This document shows, piece after piece, positions 35,021 through 46,345 of a DNA stretch of 64,000 nt; the first letter of the stretch is position 1; each line of letters opens with the position of its first letter. Source of the DNA: Planoprotostelium fungivorum (lineage: Eukaryota > Evosea > Variosea > Cavosteliida > Cavosteliaceae). The notes under the pieces were generated by a model. That model had not been told where the DNA came from. It saw only the letters and a list, made by a program, of their open reading frames with translations, and did not search any database. Made by a program: the position numbers and the translations under genes. The stretch spans positions 124,001-188,000 of the forward strand of contig MDYQ01000026.1 in the NCBI GenBank assembly GCA_003024175.1, written 5' to 3'.

Positions 35021-36006
35021 CTAGTGCTTTTCGACTTTGTGCGCCATCTTGTGGATGAGAGCCTTGGGCTTGTTGGCCCATCCCATTCGGGCCATCCATC
35101 TGATTACATGTGAATCTTCCATCACGTGCATCACAACGATGATCTGATCACCTGACGAAGCTGGGTGTGATGGCAGCGGTAATGCCAACGCGAATTGGGA
35201 GGAGGAGTGTCTTGTGAATGGTCCAAGCCAAGATAAACTCAGCCCAGAGAGCTTTACTTGAAGGGTTACCTGAAACTGTCGCAGTTGAGCACGATGATGA
35301 TGATCGATTAAGACATCATACCCTCTTGATCATCACCGGCTTCTCCTTCTTCTAGTGGTCTCTGTGATAGACCCAATTTCTCTCTCGTCCACACTTCGGC
35401 CTGAGCGAATTTTATTCATTTTGTCGAATGATGGACGAGACTCACCCTTCTGACATGCTGGGCACCAGCAAAATGGACGATGGAGAAGATGATCATGAGA
35501 TCGACGGTGGCAATACCGAAATAGACACCTATGGCCCACCAGCCGTATTTCTTTGATAACACCTTGAACTTCTCTTTGAACCCTATGATAGGGATGATCA
35601 ATGATGATTCGATGTACGTCCAGAAGTACCTTGAGCTCTCTTCAGATCTGGGTCTTCTTTATCGTCATCATCATCATCGTCTGCTTGGTTCTTCTTCGAT
35701 TCATTGGATTGTTTTTCATTGTGGTTCTGGCGGCGCTGCTGATAACTGTAGAATATGAGACATACACTACCTCTTACATTCACCTCTGTTGATGATGAAG
35801 GCGGGGAACGCAGAGAGGAATGCGAGTGAATACAGTGACAGAACGAGAGAATCTCTTATCGGCCGACGATAATCGATGGATTGAGACGGTTTGTAAGAGG
35901 ACTGTTGCATCAGTAAGTAGACAATGCGATGTCTTGTCTCACCTCTCTGTTGAGAGACCCCATTAAAACCAATCGCTGGTATCCTACGGATGGTAGAAGC
36001 CAACAT
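35021..36006 (-). CDS. FAM210 (DUF1279)-like mitochondrial membrane protein
   Basis: ATG 36006 starts a mitochondrial-type presequence (MLASTIRRIPAIGFNGVSQQ, basic and without acids). An acidic linker (NQADDDDDDDKEDPDLKRA) leads into the DUF1279 core: KFKVLSKKYGWWAIGVYFGI, ATVDLMIIFSIVHFAG, later AEFILAWTIHKTLLLPIRVG and ITAAITPSFVR. Ends WANKPKALIHKMAHKVEKH. Animal FAM210A/B sit in mitochondria and affect translation and cristae. At least six short introns. A frame extends upstream without an ATG. Confidence 0.78.
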
Positions 36007-36243
36007 GATGCTCCTGATGTGATTTGAGTGATGTGATCTATTGTTTGGGAATCCGGAAAAACCGAGAAAAACTTGACCTTTTTCCGAGGTGATGGTCACA
36101 ACTGAGGGGTGAGGCTGAGACTCTCTGGATGAATGTTTCCGCTGTTGATGACTGGCACCGTCAACGTTTCACTGGGGTCTTTTGAACTGGCGTAAAATTC
36201 AAATATTCCGCCGTGTAAACACAAACAGGCCAAACGGATCGAC

Positions 36244-38485
36244 ATGAATGCGGGAGACTTACCCTCAGATATTCTCTGTTGCATCTTCGATGAGCTGACA
36301 GCCGATGACTACATGTCGTCCTCGAAGGTTTGCCGGTATGTGACACATAATCTCATTTCATCTCAATTGATACAGGAAATGGAGAGAAACCATCTATAAA
36401 AACCATCCAAGTGAGTGCGCCACATCCGTCACCGTCATTGATGTTGTTCAGAAGGAATCGTGCACAAGTTGGGTAATCATCGTCTCGGCTTCTGGACGTT
36501 CGTGTGGTTGAGGTAATCTGTCACCCTTTTGTATCGTCTCACATTCTTCAGCGAAAATAAGAAGCTGCGTCATTATAAGCGGAGAGTGATGTATCCGGGT
36601 GTGCCATCTCCTCCTCGCACCAATTGACACCATCACAGGCGAAGGTATCACACACATTCACATGGAGTGGGAATCACCACGGGCAGTCTGGTGGGCCACG
36701 TTTAGTAAGAAGGGTAACGTCGTCACCAAGTAAGCAAACGTTGCACTCGTTCAACATCACTATCATCAACGTTCGCTGATGATGGTATCAGTTTTACGAT
36801 CACCATGACATCCGCAAAACCTCTTTGGATCACCAGAAAATATCCATACGAAGCACAGGTGATGAGACATGATTCCTCACCTTCTGATGATGTTCAGATC
36901 GTGTTGACACCGATCTCGCATTACCTTTCCATCTCATCGTTGGGCACGCAGATCTTTCAACATTCCGACATGAGACATTTCGAAGATGCGTTTCAACACC
37001 AACTGGATCTCTTCTTCTCCAATCTAGATCTCTTTGGGGTGAGATGGTGACTCATACAACTCTCTCATCACAGCAGGGGAGATCTCATCTGATCGAAGAA
37101 CACAAACAGGCCGTTGTGTTCAATGCACCCACCATCTATTCGTTCGTGGCCGGTATTGTTCCTCCCCATTGGCTCAACGACATGTGGGAGAAGAATCGCG
37201 AGGACGCGTGCGCCATCAAGGAGAAAAAGAGGAGAGACAGAGCCCTGCGACCGCCACCGCAGCAATTGAAGATGGTCTTTTACGGTGAGAGGGATGATGG
37301 TTGGCAGCATGTCGATGACGGCGATGCTGATGATCGTGTGCACGACGCTGACGTGGAGAAGGTGTGGGAGTCGATAGTCGGCAATTAAAGCCCACCGTAC
37401 CTTCAGCCATGGGATCAACATCATCGAAGAGCGGACAACTGTACATCTCAGATCTAGGCCCCAGCGGAGTCTCCATCCACCTCTTCGAGTGATGTCATTC
37501 ACGTCATCACGACTGATTCCTTCAGGCTGAAAAACGCAGGGGATAACGTACCATCCGATCCAGACATCATTCTCCTCGCTTGCCACAGTTCAGATGATTC
37601 CTCACTCGATACGGCAAAGAGGGTGTTGGAACACATCCGCTCTCAAGTCAACGACCCAGGGCGACCTTTGGCCGTGTTAGCAGGTACATTCACGAGAAAG
37701 ATGAAGAACACGTGAGGTGCTGATTTGACGGACAGTGCAAAGGGAGGCAGTGGCGAAGAGACGAAGCATCTTAGGTTTCCGTGGTAACTCGAGGGAGACT
37801 GAGGGGGTGAGGTCTTACTTTTTACTTCCATCTTCCCTATTGCTACTCACTTTTGACAGGCCGGCTATTCGAAGAGCAGGATGTTTGCCAAATCGATGGG
37901 CGCTCTGTGTCTCAACACTTCGACCGTCTATTACAAATCGAAAGAGATGAGGATGATCTTCAGAAGGGCTCTCAACAAAGGCCAAGGTCCCAACGTGACT
38001 CCATAAAACCAAGGAATACGTTCTCGATAAAGAGCGTATTAAATATCCGCGGAACGTATGTCAGGTCTTTGCGCTCTCACAATTGGCGTATCACCTAGAT
38101 CTTCCTTGTGCTGGTTGTCAAGGCCTCTACGGTCGAAGAGCCCCATTTTTCGTTCTTTCCCCATGGGCATAAAGAGGTGTGGGGTAGCCGCTATCCTTCT
38201 TCCTTCGCTGACTCAATCTACCAGAGTGCTACCTAGTCAAGAGCCAATAGGATGGATGGCTCTTCACAGCAAGCTTTTCAGCCAGTGCAGATCTGTTCCT
38301 ACTCCCATATCAGATCCCACCTTCCCGAGGACCTCACTGGAGGTCGTCGTGCAAGATGCGACGCATCAACCTCGACGGATGGTAGACGTTAAGAGAGTGA
38401 AGGAGATTGAATCTCTTTGGACCATTCTAGAGGTAAATTGTGGTACGATGTAAGAGCCACCATACTGAACTAGACGCAGGAATGA
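36244..38485 (+). CDS. F-box protein with small-GTPase-like region and a tandemly copied C-terminal module
   Basis: ATG 36244 gives an F-box (GDLPSDILCCIFDELTADDY, then VCRKWRETIYK across the first intron). Ten or more exons follow in frame. A middle region reads LYISDLGPSGVSIHLFE, DPDIILLACHSSDD and later FAKSMGALCLNTSTVYY, faintly like a degenerate Rho/Ras fold without the GxxxxGK loop or NKxD; that is a weak inference. One reading ends at TAA 38004-38006. Skipping that stop with a GT-AG intron (38-bp-scale, acceptor near 38063) continues into GLCALTIGV..MGIKR and the module EPIGWMALHSKLFSQC..SLWTILEE ending at 38485. The module is duplicated downstream. I favour the long form but it needs transcript data. 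Confidence 0.6.
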
Positions 38486-38869
38486 ATGGAATCGTAACCG
38501 GTGGCAGAGAAAGAGAATTATGTACATAAAAGAATGCTGTATGTATGACGTATACGTTTGAGATAAGCCCAGGTCGTGTCGACATACCACTTCGTCACGT
38601 TGGAGGGTGATCATATCAGTTTCAGAAAGAATCCGCACCTCCATACGTTCTCTTCTTGTTGCAGCTGAACTCAGATCTGGTGGAATCACAAGTGCAAATG
38701 TGACACCCGTTCGACAGTGTTCAATGACCATTACGATGTTCTTTTAGCGAGTTAGACGGCGGTCGCCAAAGAACTTGAATCGAATGGAGCGCGGAATCAC
38801 GGGTCTCCAGCCTCTGGGCAATGAGATATGTTCTTAGTCATTCACGGATGCACTGTCTGCCTATTTTAT

Positions 38870-39449
38870 ATCTGTTACTCATTTCTGACAGGATGTTCGC
38901 GCACACATGTTTGTCAAATCGATGGGTGCTCTGTGCCTCAACACTTGACCGTCTGTTGCAAACCGAACGAGCTGAGAATGATCTTCGGATGCTTAGAGCC
39001 CTATCTTCTGAAGATAATTTACCATAAAATGCATTCTTGAGAAACGGCGCGTATCAATACAAGTGACGTTTTGACGTTTCACCGTGACTTCCATTGGCTA
39101 GCTGCCCCGTTTGGCCTCATTTTCATCCGCTCCCGATGGGCATAAAGAGGTGAGGTGCACAACTTCGCCTTTGCTGACTCCACCAACCAGAGCGTTACCC
39201 AGCCAAGAGCCGATAGGATGGATGGCTCTTCACAGCAAGCTGTTCAGTCAGTGCAGATCTGTTCCTACTCCCATATCAGACCCCGCCTTCTCGAGGACCT
39301 CACTGGAAGTCATCATGCAAGATACCACTGTACCTCTACCGATCGAGCTGGGGAGTAAGAGGACGAAGGAGATTGAATCTCTTTGGACCATTTTAGAGGT
39401 GATGCGGGCCGACAGTTGAGCCACCGAGTTTATTCGGGTACAGGAATGA
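38870..39449 (+). CDS. Second copy of the F-box gene 3' module
   Basis: Partial tandem copy of about 37855-38485. A block at about 38905-38995 matches 37885-37975 at roughly 85%, with a one-base length difference that breaks the frame used in copy 1. The downstream module from about 39136 is intact: MGIKR, intron, ALPSQEPIGWMALHSKLFSQ, then PTPISDPAF, final intron and GAA-TGA. Differences from copy 1 in the module are mostly at third codon positions (CTT/CTG, AGC/AGT, GAT/GAC), which suggests it was kept as protein. Start codon unknown; 39136 is the minimal choice. Confidence 0.45.
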
Positions 39450-40015
39450 TTTGAATCGCAACAAGAGGCAATTCGCAATCGACTGTATATAAAATTGATG
39501 GAATCATCATGATCGTGAAATCTTGATTTTGCTCTGCTGTGGTGGTAGTTCGCACGATGAGCCAGCATCAGTTGCGAACGAAGAACTCTAAGGGTACTGT
39601 CAACAAAAAGGTCAAACATAAAATTCTGGACCACGCAAGGGCCCTTGCGTGATTTAGAGGGTGAAATTCGATGAGAAATGCAAGTTTGACGATCCCAAGC
39701 CCCTATATATCTCATCAGGTACTCAACTCTGACAGGTCGGCGTGAGAAAGGGCCAGGTATGTTGAATTCGTTTTGCCTCCGCACATGGATCCACGTGAAT
39801 TAACAAACGAAAGACAGTGGAGATCGTCTCTGGTCTAGCCTCTCAACGAGAGCTGGGCTCAGCGCGGCTCCATGAAATGCGTTCTCACAAAACGGAGTCG
39901 GTGTTGTCTTTGCGCTCTCAGAAATGACACCTTGGACTGAGTGGCCTCCACCCATTGGTTGTCTTGAAAGACCAGAGGGTGGATATTCATATTCATCCTA
40001 TCAACATGGGCATAA

Positions 40016-40321
40016 AGAGGTGAGCCCGTTCGCAAACTCCGACACCGACCATCATGACAGATCAAGACCCAGCCAAGAGCCTTTAGGGTGGATGGCTCTT
40101 CACAGCAAGTTGTTCAGTCAGTGTAAGGTAGCCCCCACGCCGCTATCGGATCCCTGCTTCTCTAGAACCTCGATGGAGACCATCATGCAAGATACGACTC
40201 AGGGATATCAACAAATCGGATCGGATATGAAGAAGGTGAAGGAGTTCAGCACCCTTTGGACCATCGCTGAGGTGATGCAACGATGCACCTGCCAAGTCGA
40301 CTGAACCCACCGTAGGAATAA
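40016..40321 (+). CDS. Third copy of the F-box gene 3' module
   Basis: Most diverged copy: MGIKR at 40016, intron, SRPSQEPLGWMALHSKLFSQ, then PTPLSDPCF and TLWTIAE, final intron and GAA-TAA at 40316-40321. All three copies share the same intron positions and a two-codon last exon. A possible upstream extension reads HPLVVLKDQRVDIHIHPIN. The product domain is unknown. Minimal start given. Confidence 0.45.
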
Positions 40322-40590
40322 CTTGATTTCACAACAAGGCCAGATCAAAGATTTATTTAAGTACTGTATCACATAAAATCGAAATGTACAGACCGCGTTG
40401 ATACGTGCATGGTGTTTGTCTGTGTCCAACTTCAAAGAATTGGAGAATGCTGTAGTTTGGATGAACCATTCATTGCACATTCTGCGCTACTCTGATCAGA
40501 CGTGAAAGAATGAAATAGGGTTCATTGAAAGGCTGAATTTGGTTGTAGAAGCGGGACCATTAGAATACGTATACGAACCTCGAACGCATC

Positions 40591-42413
40591 ATGTCAGAAG
40601 AAGATGTGAGCGATCTCGTTTGTTTCTTCCTCATTCGTGACAATTCCATCAGCTCCGCCAATCTGCATCTGATGGCGGCCCCACGGACGATTCAATTTCA
40701 GAAGAGGAGACGGAAGAAGAGACGGAAGAGGAGGAATTGCAACGATTGAGAAGGGAGTCAGCTGATCACATTGAGAAGAACAAACAATTGTTGGAGCATC
40801 TGAAGAAATACATGGATCATGCGAAGGCCACAGTCGAGGCAGCGACCGTAGAGAAGACCCAATTGATGAACGAGATCGAAGAACTGAAGGCAGAGAATCA
40901 ATCATTTGAAGAGCAGTATGAGGAGGTGGTAGTATCGACCTTCTGCCTTCTTCTGACCTCATACAGGCAGTCAATTCATACGAACAACAGATCGACACAT
41001 TGAAACAGGAAATCAGAAAGAAGAATCAAGAGAGCATCGATAACCTCTCCACTCTCCTAGCTGAACTCCAAAACATAGAAGAAGTGAGGAGACACATCAA
41101 ATCACCCCGACACAAATCCGAATGCATGATTAACGATTGCATCAGGCCAACGGAGATCTGACGCAGGAATTACAAAACGAGAAGAAGAGTGTCGAACAAT
41201 TGACAGAAGAGAAAGATATACTCACGAAGACGATCAGTCAGATGGAAACAAAATTGAGGAAGCAGGAGGTGATCATGAAGCGACAATCGATCGCCGTTCA
41301 AAACGAGCAAGCGAGTCTATCGAACGCTGCCGAACAGGTGAGCTTCATATCTTGTGTCGTTCATCAGCTGCGCATGACATGGGACAGAATGAGATCGTGA
41401 GACATCTCATGTTGAAGATGGAGGGGGTGGCTGAGCTGGCCATGCAACTCCGTGCTCTTGCCGTAGGTGAAACGGGAGAAGAATCCATCCACGAAGCCAA
41501 ATTAGCAAAAGAGAAGAAAGAACACGAGATGACCCGTCAGGTCAGTGCTTCTTCACGATCATCAACATCATGCATCACATGATGTTGATCCACTGATCCT
41601 CAACATCACTCATCATCACACACATCGACCTTCAGTATCTTCATGACGCACCGATTTGTATGAGATTAACGTCTTCAGCTGTTGGAAATTGAGAAGAAGA
41701 AATCAAACAGGAAAGCGTCTCTGACGGTATCGGAGAAATACAACGGATTGTTACAATCACAAATCGTCGATGCCTCCGTTGCCTCACCGGTACATCTGAG
41801 AAAATCAGCAGTTAGAGCACTGAGAAAGGGTGGGGCACGTGATCGTTGTAGATCGATGACGTCATCAGGCGTCACTCAAAAGAGTCTGAGGGTATCGAGT
41901 GACGATCCAGTCATGCTGAAGGATGAGGTGATCGCGATCATCACGATCATCGTCTGAAGGCCAACAGAAGAACAACATGTTCAACAACGATATAGAATTA
42001 ACGGCGTCGTTTGGACCCTCTTTACCCGAACCACCCGAGATCTCCTCTCCTCTGGCCAGAACACTGAGTCCGGAAGAATTCAACATGTTGACGTCTTCAA
42101 ATTATGAAGAGTTTGCACATTTACCACCACCGCCTCCCCCCAAACCAGAAGGATTACAATCAACTCTAGGTGATCATCACCATCATCACCATCACCATCA
42201 CATCATCATCACTATCACCATCACCTGAATTATCTTCTTAATAGTAACACAGTTAAAGGCAAGAACCCCGTTCCATCCTCCAAATCCGTCGAGCAAATAT
42301 CACCGAGCGTTATAAAGGAAAAGATTCTGACTGGATCACGATCAACCATCGACATCATGAGAAAATCTTTTGTGGGAGGGAAGCTGAGTTTTGGTAATAA
42401 AAATAAGACGTAG
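40591..42413 (+). CDS. Coiled-coil protein
   Basis: ATG 40591 (MSEED, then LRQSASDGGPTDDS across the first intron), an acidic EEETEEE run, then about 350 residues of coiled coil over six exons (IEKNKQLLEHLKKYMDHAK; LKQEIRKKNQESIDNLSTLL; LTEEKDILTKTISQMETKLR; EKKEHEMTRQ). The C-terminal third is Ser/Pro-rich with a PPPPPPKP stretch (42125-42150) and a basic end. Could be a cytoskeletal or centrosomal scaffold; the polyproline may bind profilin, SH3 or EVH1 domains. No named family recognised. Its stop is 17 bp from the stop of the convergent OGT-like gene. Confidence 0.72.
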
Positions 42414-42430
42414 AGACTTCGATTCTTTCT

Positions 42431-45400
42431 TTATCGTGTCGGATTGTACGGTGGATCGCTCTCGATTTGAATGCGTTGGGGTGGAAGTTTGTCGATGTGA
42501 TGACGCGTCATGATCTGTTCATCGTCGTCAGTGATCGATGATGATTGCGAATGAGATCACGAATGAGATCACGAATTAGATCACGGTGATGATGAGATGA
42601 GGGTGTGATGATGAGATGAGGGTGTGATGATGAGACGATGAGACCCACCGTGTGGGCTGCTTTCTGAAAATTCCTCGCAAAGAGTCCGACGGAGAAGAGA
42701 GGTGTGTTCTCCCTCTCCATCGTCAACTTCTTTCTCATCTGCATCAGCTCGTGTCGGTGTGTCGTTGCGTATTTCACCGCCTTGTGAATGTAATCTTCCC
42801 AGCTACTGGCGATCCTGTCTCTCATCAATCATCGTCCCATCTCGATGGATGAGGTCGACATCGTCGATGACAAATGTGATGTCTCACATCTCAGGTATGC
42901 CGACCGTGGTGTAGAAAGAAGCTACGGCTCTGGATGCCATGGTAACCCCGGGATAAGTCACACCCGGCACACCTCCCCACAGCATGTCGCCACCGTTAGA
43001 ATGGCCGTTGTAAAAGTGTCCCTGTCAAAATCACCCACCGATTCTCCATCGATTCTCCACTCACGTCCAAGTACATGTCACACACTTTCGATTTGACTGC
43101 AACGTGGTCCATCCCCGATCCACGCATGAAAGCGACACGATTGGGTTGTCTAAAGAAACCTGGATCGCTGACGTTCATGTTGATGTGGTATTTCTCTGCG
43201 GTATTTGACAACTGTTTCGCGTTGGCGTCGGTGTGATGCTTTAGAACCATGATGGAGCCGGGCACCTGTCGTCATCAGATGGTAAGGAGGCTAAAAATAG
43301 AACTGCGAGTCACCTGCTTGATGATGCTCATCCTGTCGCATCGTCAGAAACGTACGTTACGCTTGACACCCTCTCGTGTCGAAAGATAGATCCTCACCAG
43401 GCGTGGAATTCGAGAGGACCTACTCTCTCCGTGTTTTGAAAGTTGCAAAATATGAAATGATCTTTGCTCTTGAGAGGTATCGGCTTAGGCACGAACAAAT
43501 GTGGCAGTTGATCTTCCGGTTCAGCGACCATTCCATAATAATACTTGTGATTGAAGATGTGATAGCTGTGGGGCATCGAGAGGATCTTCTCTGTACAAGG
43601 TGAGACGAAATGTCGCGGAGATTTCACTCACCACTGTACCATTGATCGAATTGCGGCGGTGTAGATACCTGCGTCACGTTTCACGATTTGGGTGGAGAAA
43701 TTTCCGAGAAAAATCACCTTATCTCCTATGATGTAATCGTACTCGGTCATACCCGTCGTGCTGGCAAGACCTGTCACGTGTCAACGGAAATCTCGTGGAA
43801 ATCTCGCGGAGATTTCACCCAGCCAGGCGATCTGTAGCGCGGCGGGCTTCATCCCGAACAAATCGGGCCGACCCCCCGCCGTGGTCAAGGCCAAGTCAAC
43901 GAGGACGTCGATTTCGTCTTTCTGTATTCTGACACGTCATCAGTTTCATTCGAATGAAACGCAGGGGTGAGCGTTGTAGATGGATGAATTTACCTGTCGG
44001 CTAATTGTTCGGACGTGACGCCTCCGCGGAAACTGTCAAAGTGCTGACAGTTCACTTTGAGTTTGTCTCGAATGAAATCTTGTTCTTCTTGGTGCCACGT
44101 GTCATAACAGAAGATCTAACGTGATGTGAGGAACATGATCGTCATCGAGGATCATTGATCGTGACAAAGATGATGATCATCGATGACGATTGATAACGAT
44201 GATGATGATGATCGTGATGACATGGATGATCACCTCCACTTTGGACCTCTCAAAAAAACGAAAAAAGTCGACGATCTGAATGCCGACGGCGTGATGTCGG
44301 AAATCAGGTCTGTACACATTCAACGCGAGATCGAAATCTTCACGAAAACTCACGATACGAAACCAATCTTGATCTTCCTCTTTCCATCCCATTCGGGGTA
44401 GCTGTACTTCTTCGGCTGTCATTCCTGTCACTCCAGTTCTCCATGAAATTTCGATAAAATTCACCTTGTGGGCACCGACAGCGCGGGCCCAAGCTTGTGC
44501 GATCTTCTGAACGTCTTCCAAGGTGAAAGGCATGTGTAAAGCGTTGTAGACGTGAATTGGAGTGTAAGGTGGGTCTTTGTTCACGCTCCTCCTTACTTCT
44601 GCGCCAGATCAATCGTCGGAAAATATTTTCATGTGGGTGGCTCATTGTAGATAGATCACCTTGGACGAGCTCGGGTAGGAGTTCGAGGTAATTCTCCCAG
44701 AAATTCCATTTTTCGCATGACGTGATGATGCGCGTGAGCCGATTCGTGGAGGGAGAGAGCTTGTAGGCTCTCTGGCTCGACCGTCTGATACGATTCAGAT
44801 GGAAACGTCTCCAGATGATGCATCACATGGAGTTGGGATGATCTTCCCATCTCTCGTAGAAACTCTGTAAGAGGTCGACGTGGGTGACCTCTGGAAACAA
44901 ATCGATCAATTTTTCCATCCATTCGACACATTTCCTGTTTTCGTCATCCATCAGGTGTATCACGATCGATGGGACGTCATGAAAAGTTGTCTCACGCTCG
45001 ATCAGAATCGGCATAAGCAGATCCCAACTCTCTCATGAGACGATCGGATGGGTGATACTGTTGGATGGCTTGTTCTAATGAATTAATGGCCTCTTGACGT
45101 TTGTTGGCCCCAATGAGATCTTTCGCATGCTGGATGATCTCATCTAGTTTCGCCTTGTGTGGTTCCATCTGTTTCTTGTACTGTGCCGCTCGAGCCAAGC
45201 GCTTTCATTCGTAAGAATTCGATGAGTGAACATTAGTGCATTCACGTCTTGGAATGATTGGTCGATCGCTTTGTATCCCGTATCGTCCTTCCATTGCTTA
45301 TAGAGAAGGTAATCTCTGGATTGGATGTAAGAGATGCGACGGTGCATTCTATTCATAATAGAATTTGTGATAAATAAATCGATTCACGAACAGCGAGGGG

Positions 45401-45621
45401 TGCAATTACATGAGATGTGACATTAAGACATACCTGCCCATCAAATACTCGGGCATCTGAGAGTCTGACAATGAAGCCGACTGTTGATTGAGGTATTCGC
45501 TCGTTCTGACCCAGAGAAAGATGGTACCCAAGACATACAGAAACAATACTTGTCCGAAGACTAATGTCACTTTCGATTGAAGAATGCCCAACCGAGTGGC
45601 TCTGGCTTGAAAAGGCTTCAT
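42431..45621 (-). CDS. OGT/SPINDLY-family (GT41) glycosyltransferase with N-terminal membrane anchor
   Basis: ATG 45621. N-terminal basic stretch, then a single hydrophobic helix (VTLVFGQVLFLYVLGTIFLW), then helical repeats including a TPR-like IQHAKDLIGANKRQEAINSL. The C-terminal GT41 catalytic domain shows ALNVYRPDFRHHAVG, IFCYDTWHQEEQDF, DEIDVLVDLALTTAGGRPDL, MKPAALQIAWLG, ILSMPHSYHIFNHK, DHFIFCNFQNTERVGP, EILRRVPGSIMVLKHH, FNGHSNGGDMLWGGVPGVTY and MASRAVASFY. These match the OGT/SPY order (HxxxxGH-like loop, NGxxxxxDxLWxGVP). OGT adds GlcNAc, SPY fucose, to Ser/Thr of cytosolic proteins; the anchor would put this enzyme on or inside a membrane compartment. The anchor exon joins in frame to the next (GGCAG|A ATG). 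Fourteen or so introns. Confidence 0.8.
42549..42641. repeat. Intronic minisatellite in the OGT-like gene
   Basis: Three GAATGAGATCAC-like units followed by two GATGATGAGATGAGGGTGT units in the penultimate intron of the OGT-like gene. Likely slippage; it lengthens an intron that is otherwise of the usual 40-50 nt. Confidence 0.7.
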
Positions 45622-45706
45622 CTTCCCCACTCAATGGACGACCGAAATTGACGAATCATCTCTACAACGACATGATGATCTCGTTCAATCGAACATCAGC
45701 CGTACG

Positions 45707-46155
45707 ATGCGTCTCAATGAGGTATACGGGTTTGTGTGGTGGATAGGAACATTCGTTGTCTATATCAGCTGGTTAGTCTGGGCCTTCTTACCCGAGAGAA
45801 ATCTCAGACAATTGGGCATCACATATTATCCCAACAAATGGTGGGCCCTCTGCATTCCATTGCAAGGGTTTATCGCTTACGGTGTCGCCATCGTCTGCTA
45901 CCAAGCTCTTAATTTCATCACCACTGAGCCTTTGGACTCTTTCAACACCATACAAGGTCAGAAAACACGAACTAATTTCACATCGTTCAATGATGTCTGA
46001 TCAATGGGACAGACGATTATACACAAGATGTAGAGGAGTCGAAGAGTTTAGATGGAGAGGACAACATACCCACTATAGCCGATCTTCCCATCGTTCTCGT
46101 CAATGATCTCTTGTATTGGACACCCGAAGAACACGATCGAACACAGAGATCTTGA
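45707..46155 (+). CDS. PIGP: PIG-P, GPI-GlcNAc transferase subunit
   Basis: Small ER membrane subunit of the complex that starts GPI-anchor synthesis by moving GlcNAc to phosphatidylinositol. ATG 45707: MRLNEVYGFVWWIGTFVVYI, then SWLVWAFLPERNLRQLGITYYPNKWWALCIPL, a second TM (GFIAYGVAIVCYQALNF) and FITTEPLDSFNTI. After one intron the tail has the conserved IPTIADLPIVLVNDLLYW. Two TMs, about 130 aa, as in the family. The frame is open upstream to about 45625 without an ATG, so an upstream exon is possible. Start codons of PIG-P and the divergent OGT-like gene are 86 bp apart, implying a shared bidirectional promoter. Confidence 0.9.
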
Positions 46156-46345
46156 ATACTTTCATTGGACTGAGATATTAATCAACGATGTAATCTAGAA
46201 CCTCTCATTGATCAGCGACACCAATCTGTAGAGACGCATGCCATCGAAACAATCCCAAGAAGAATAAATCGTCGACGATACTCGATGACGAATCCATCAT
46301 TAGAATATCGATCCTTTATCAAACAGATCGCGTCTCTCTTGTCTC

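Noticed and set aside
38877-39010. Separate small gene in the copied block
   Set aside because: The block matches the F-box gene exon at 37885-37975 but its frame is broken; best read as a duplicated fragment.
44656-44931. HESAH in the OGT-like gene looks like an HExxH metalloprotease motif
   Set aside because: It lies in the region leading into a clear GT41 catalytic domain, and there is no third zinc ligand or protease fold.
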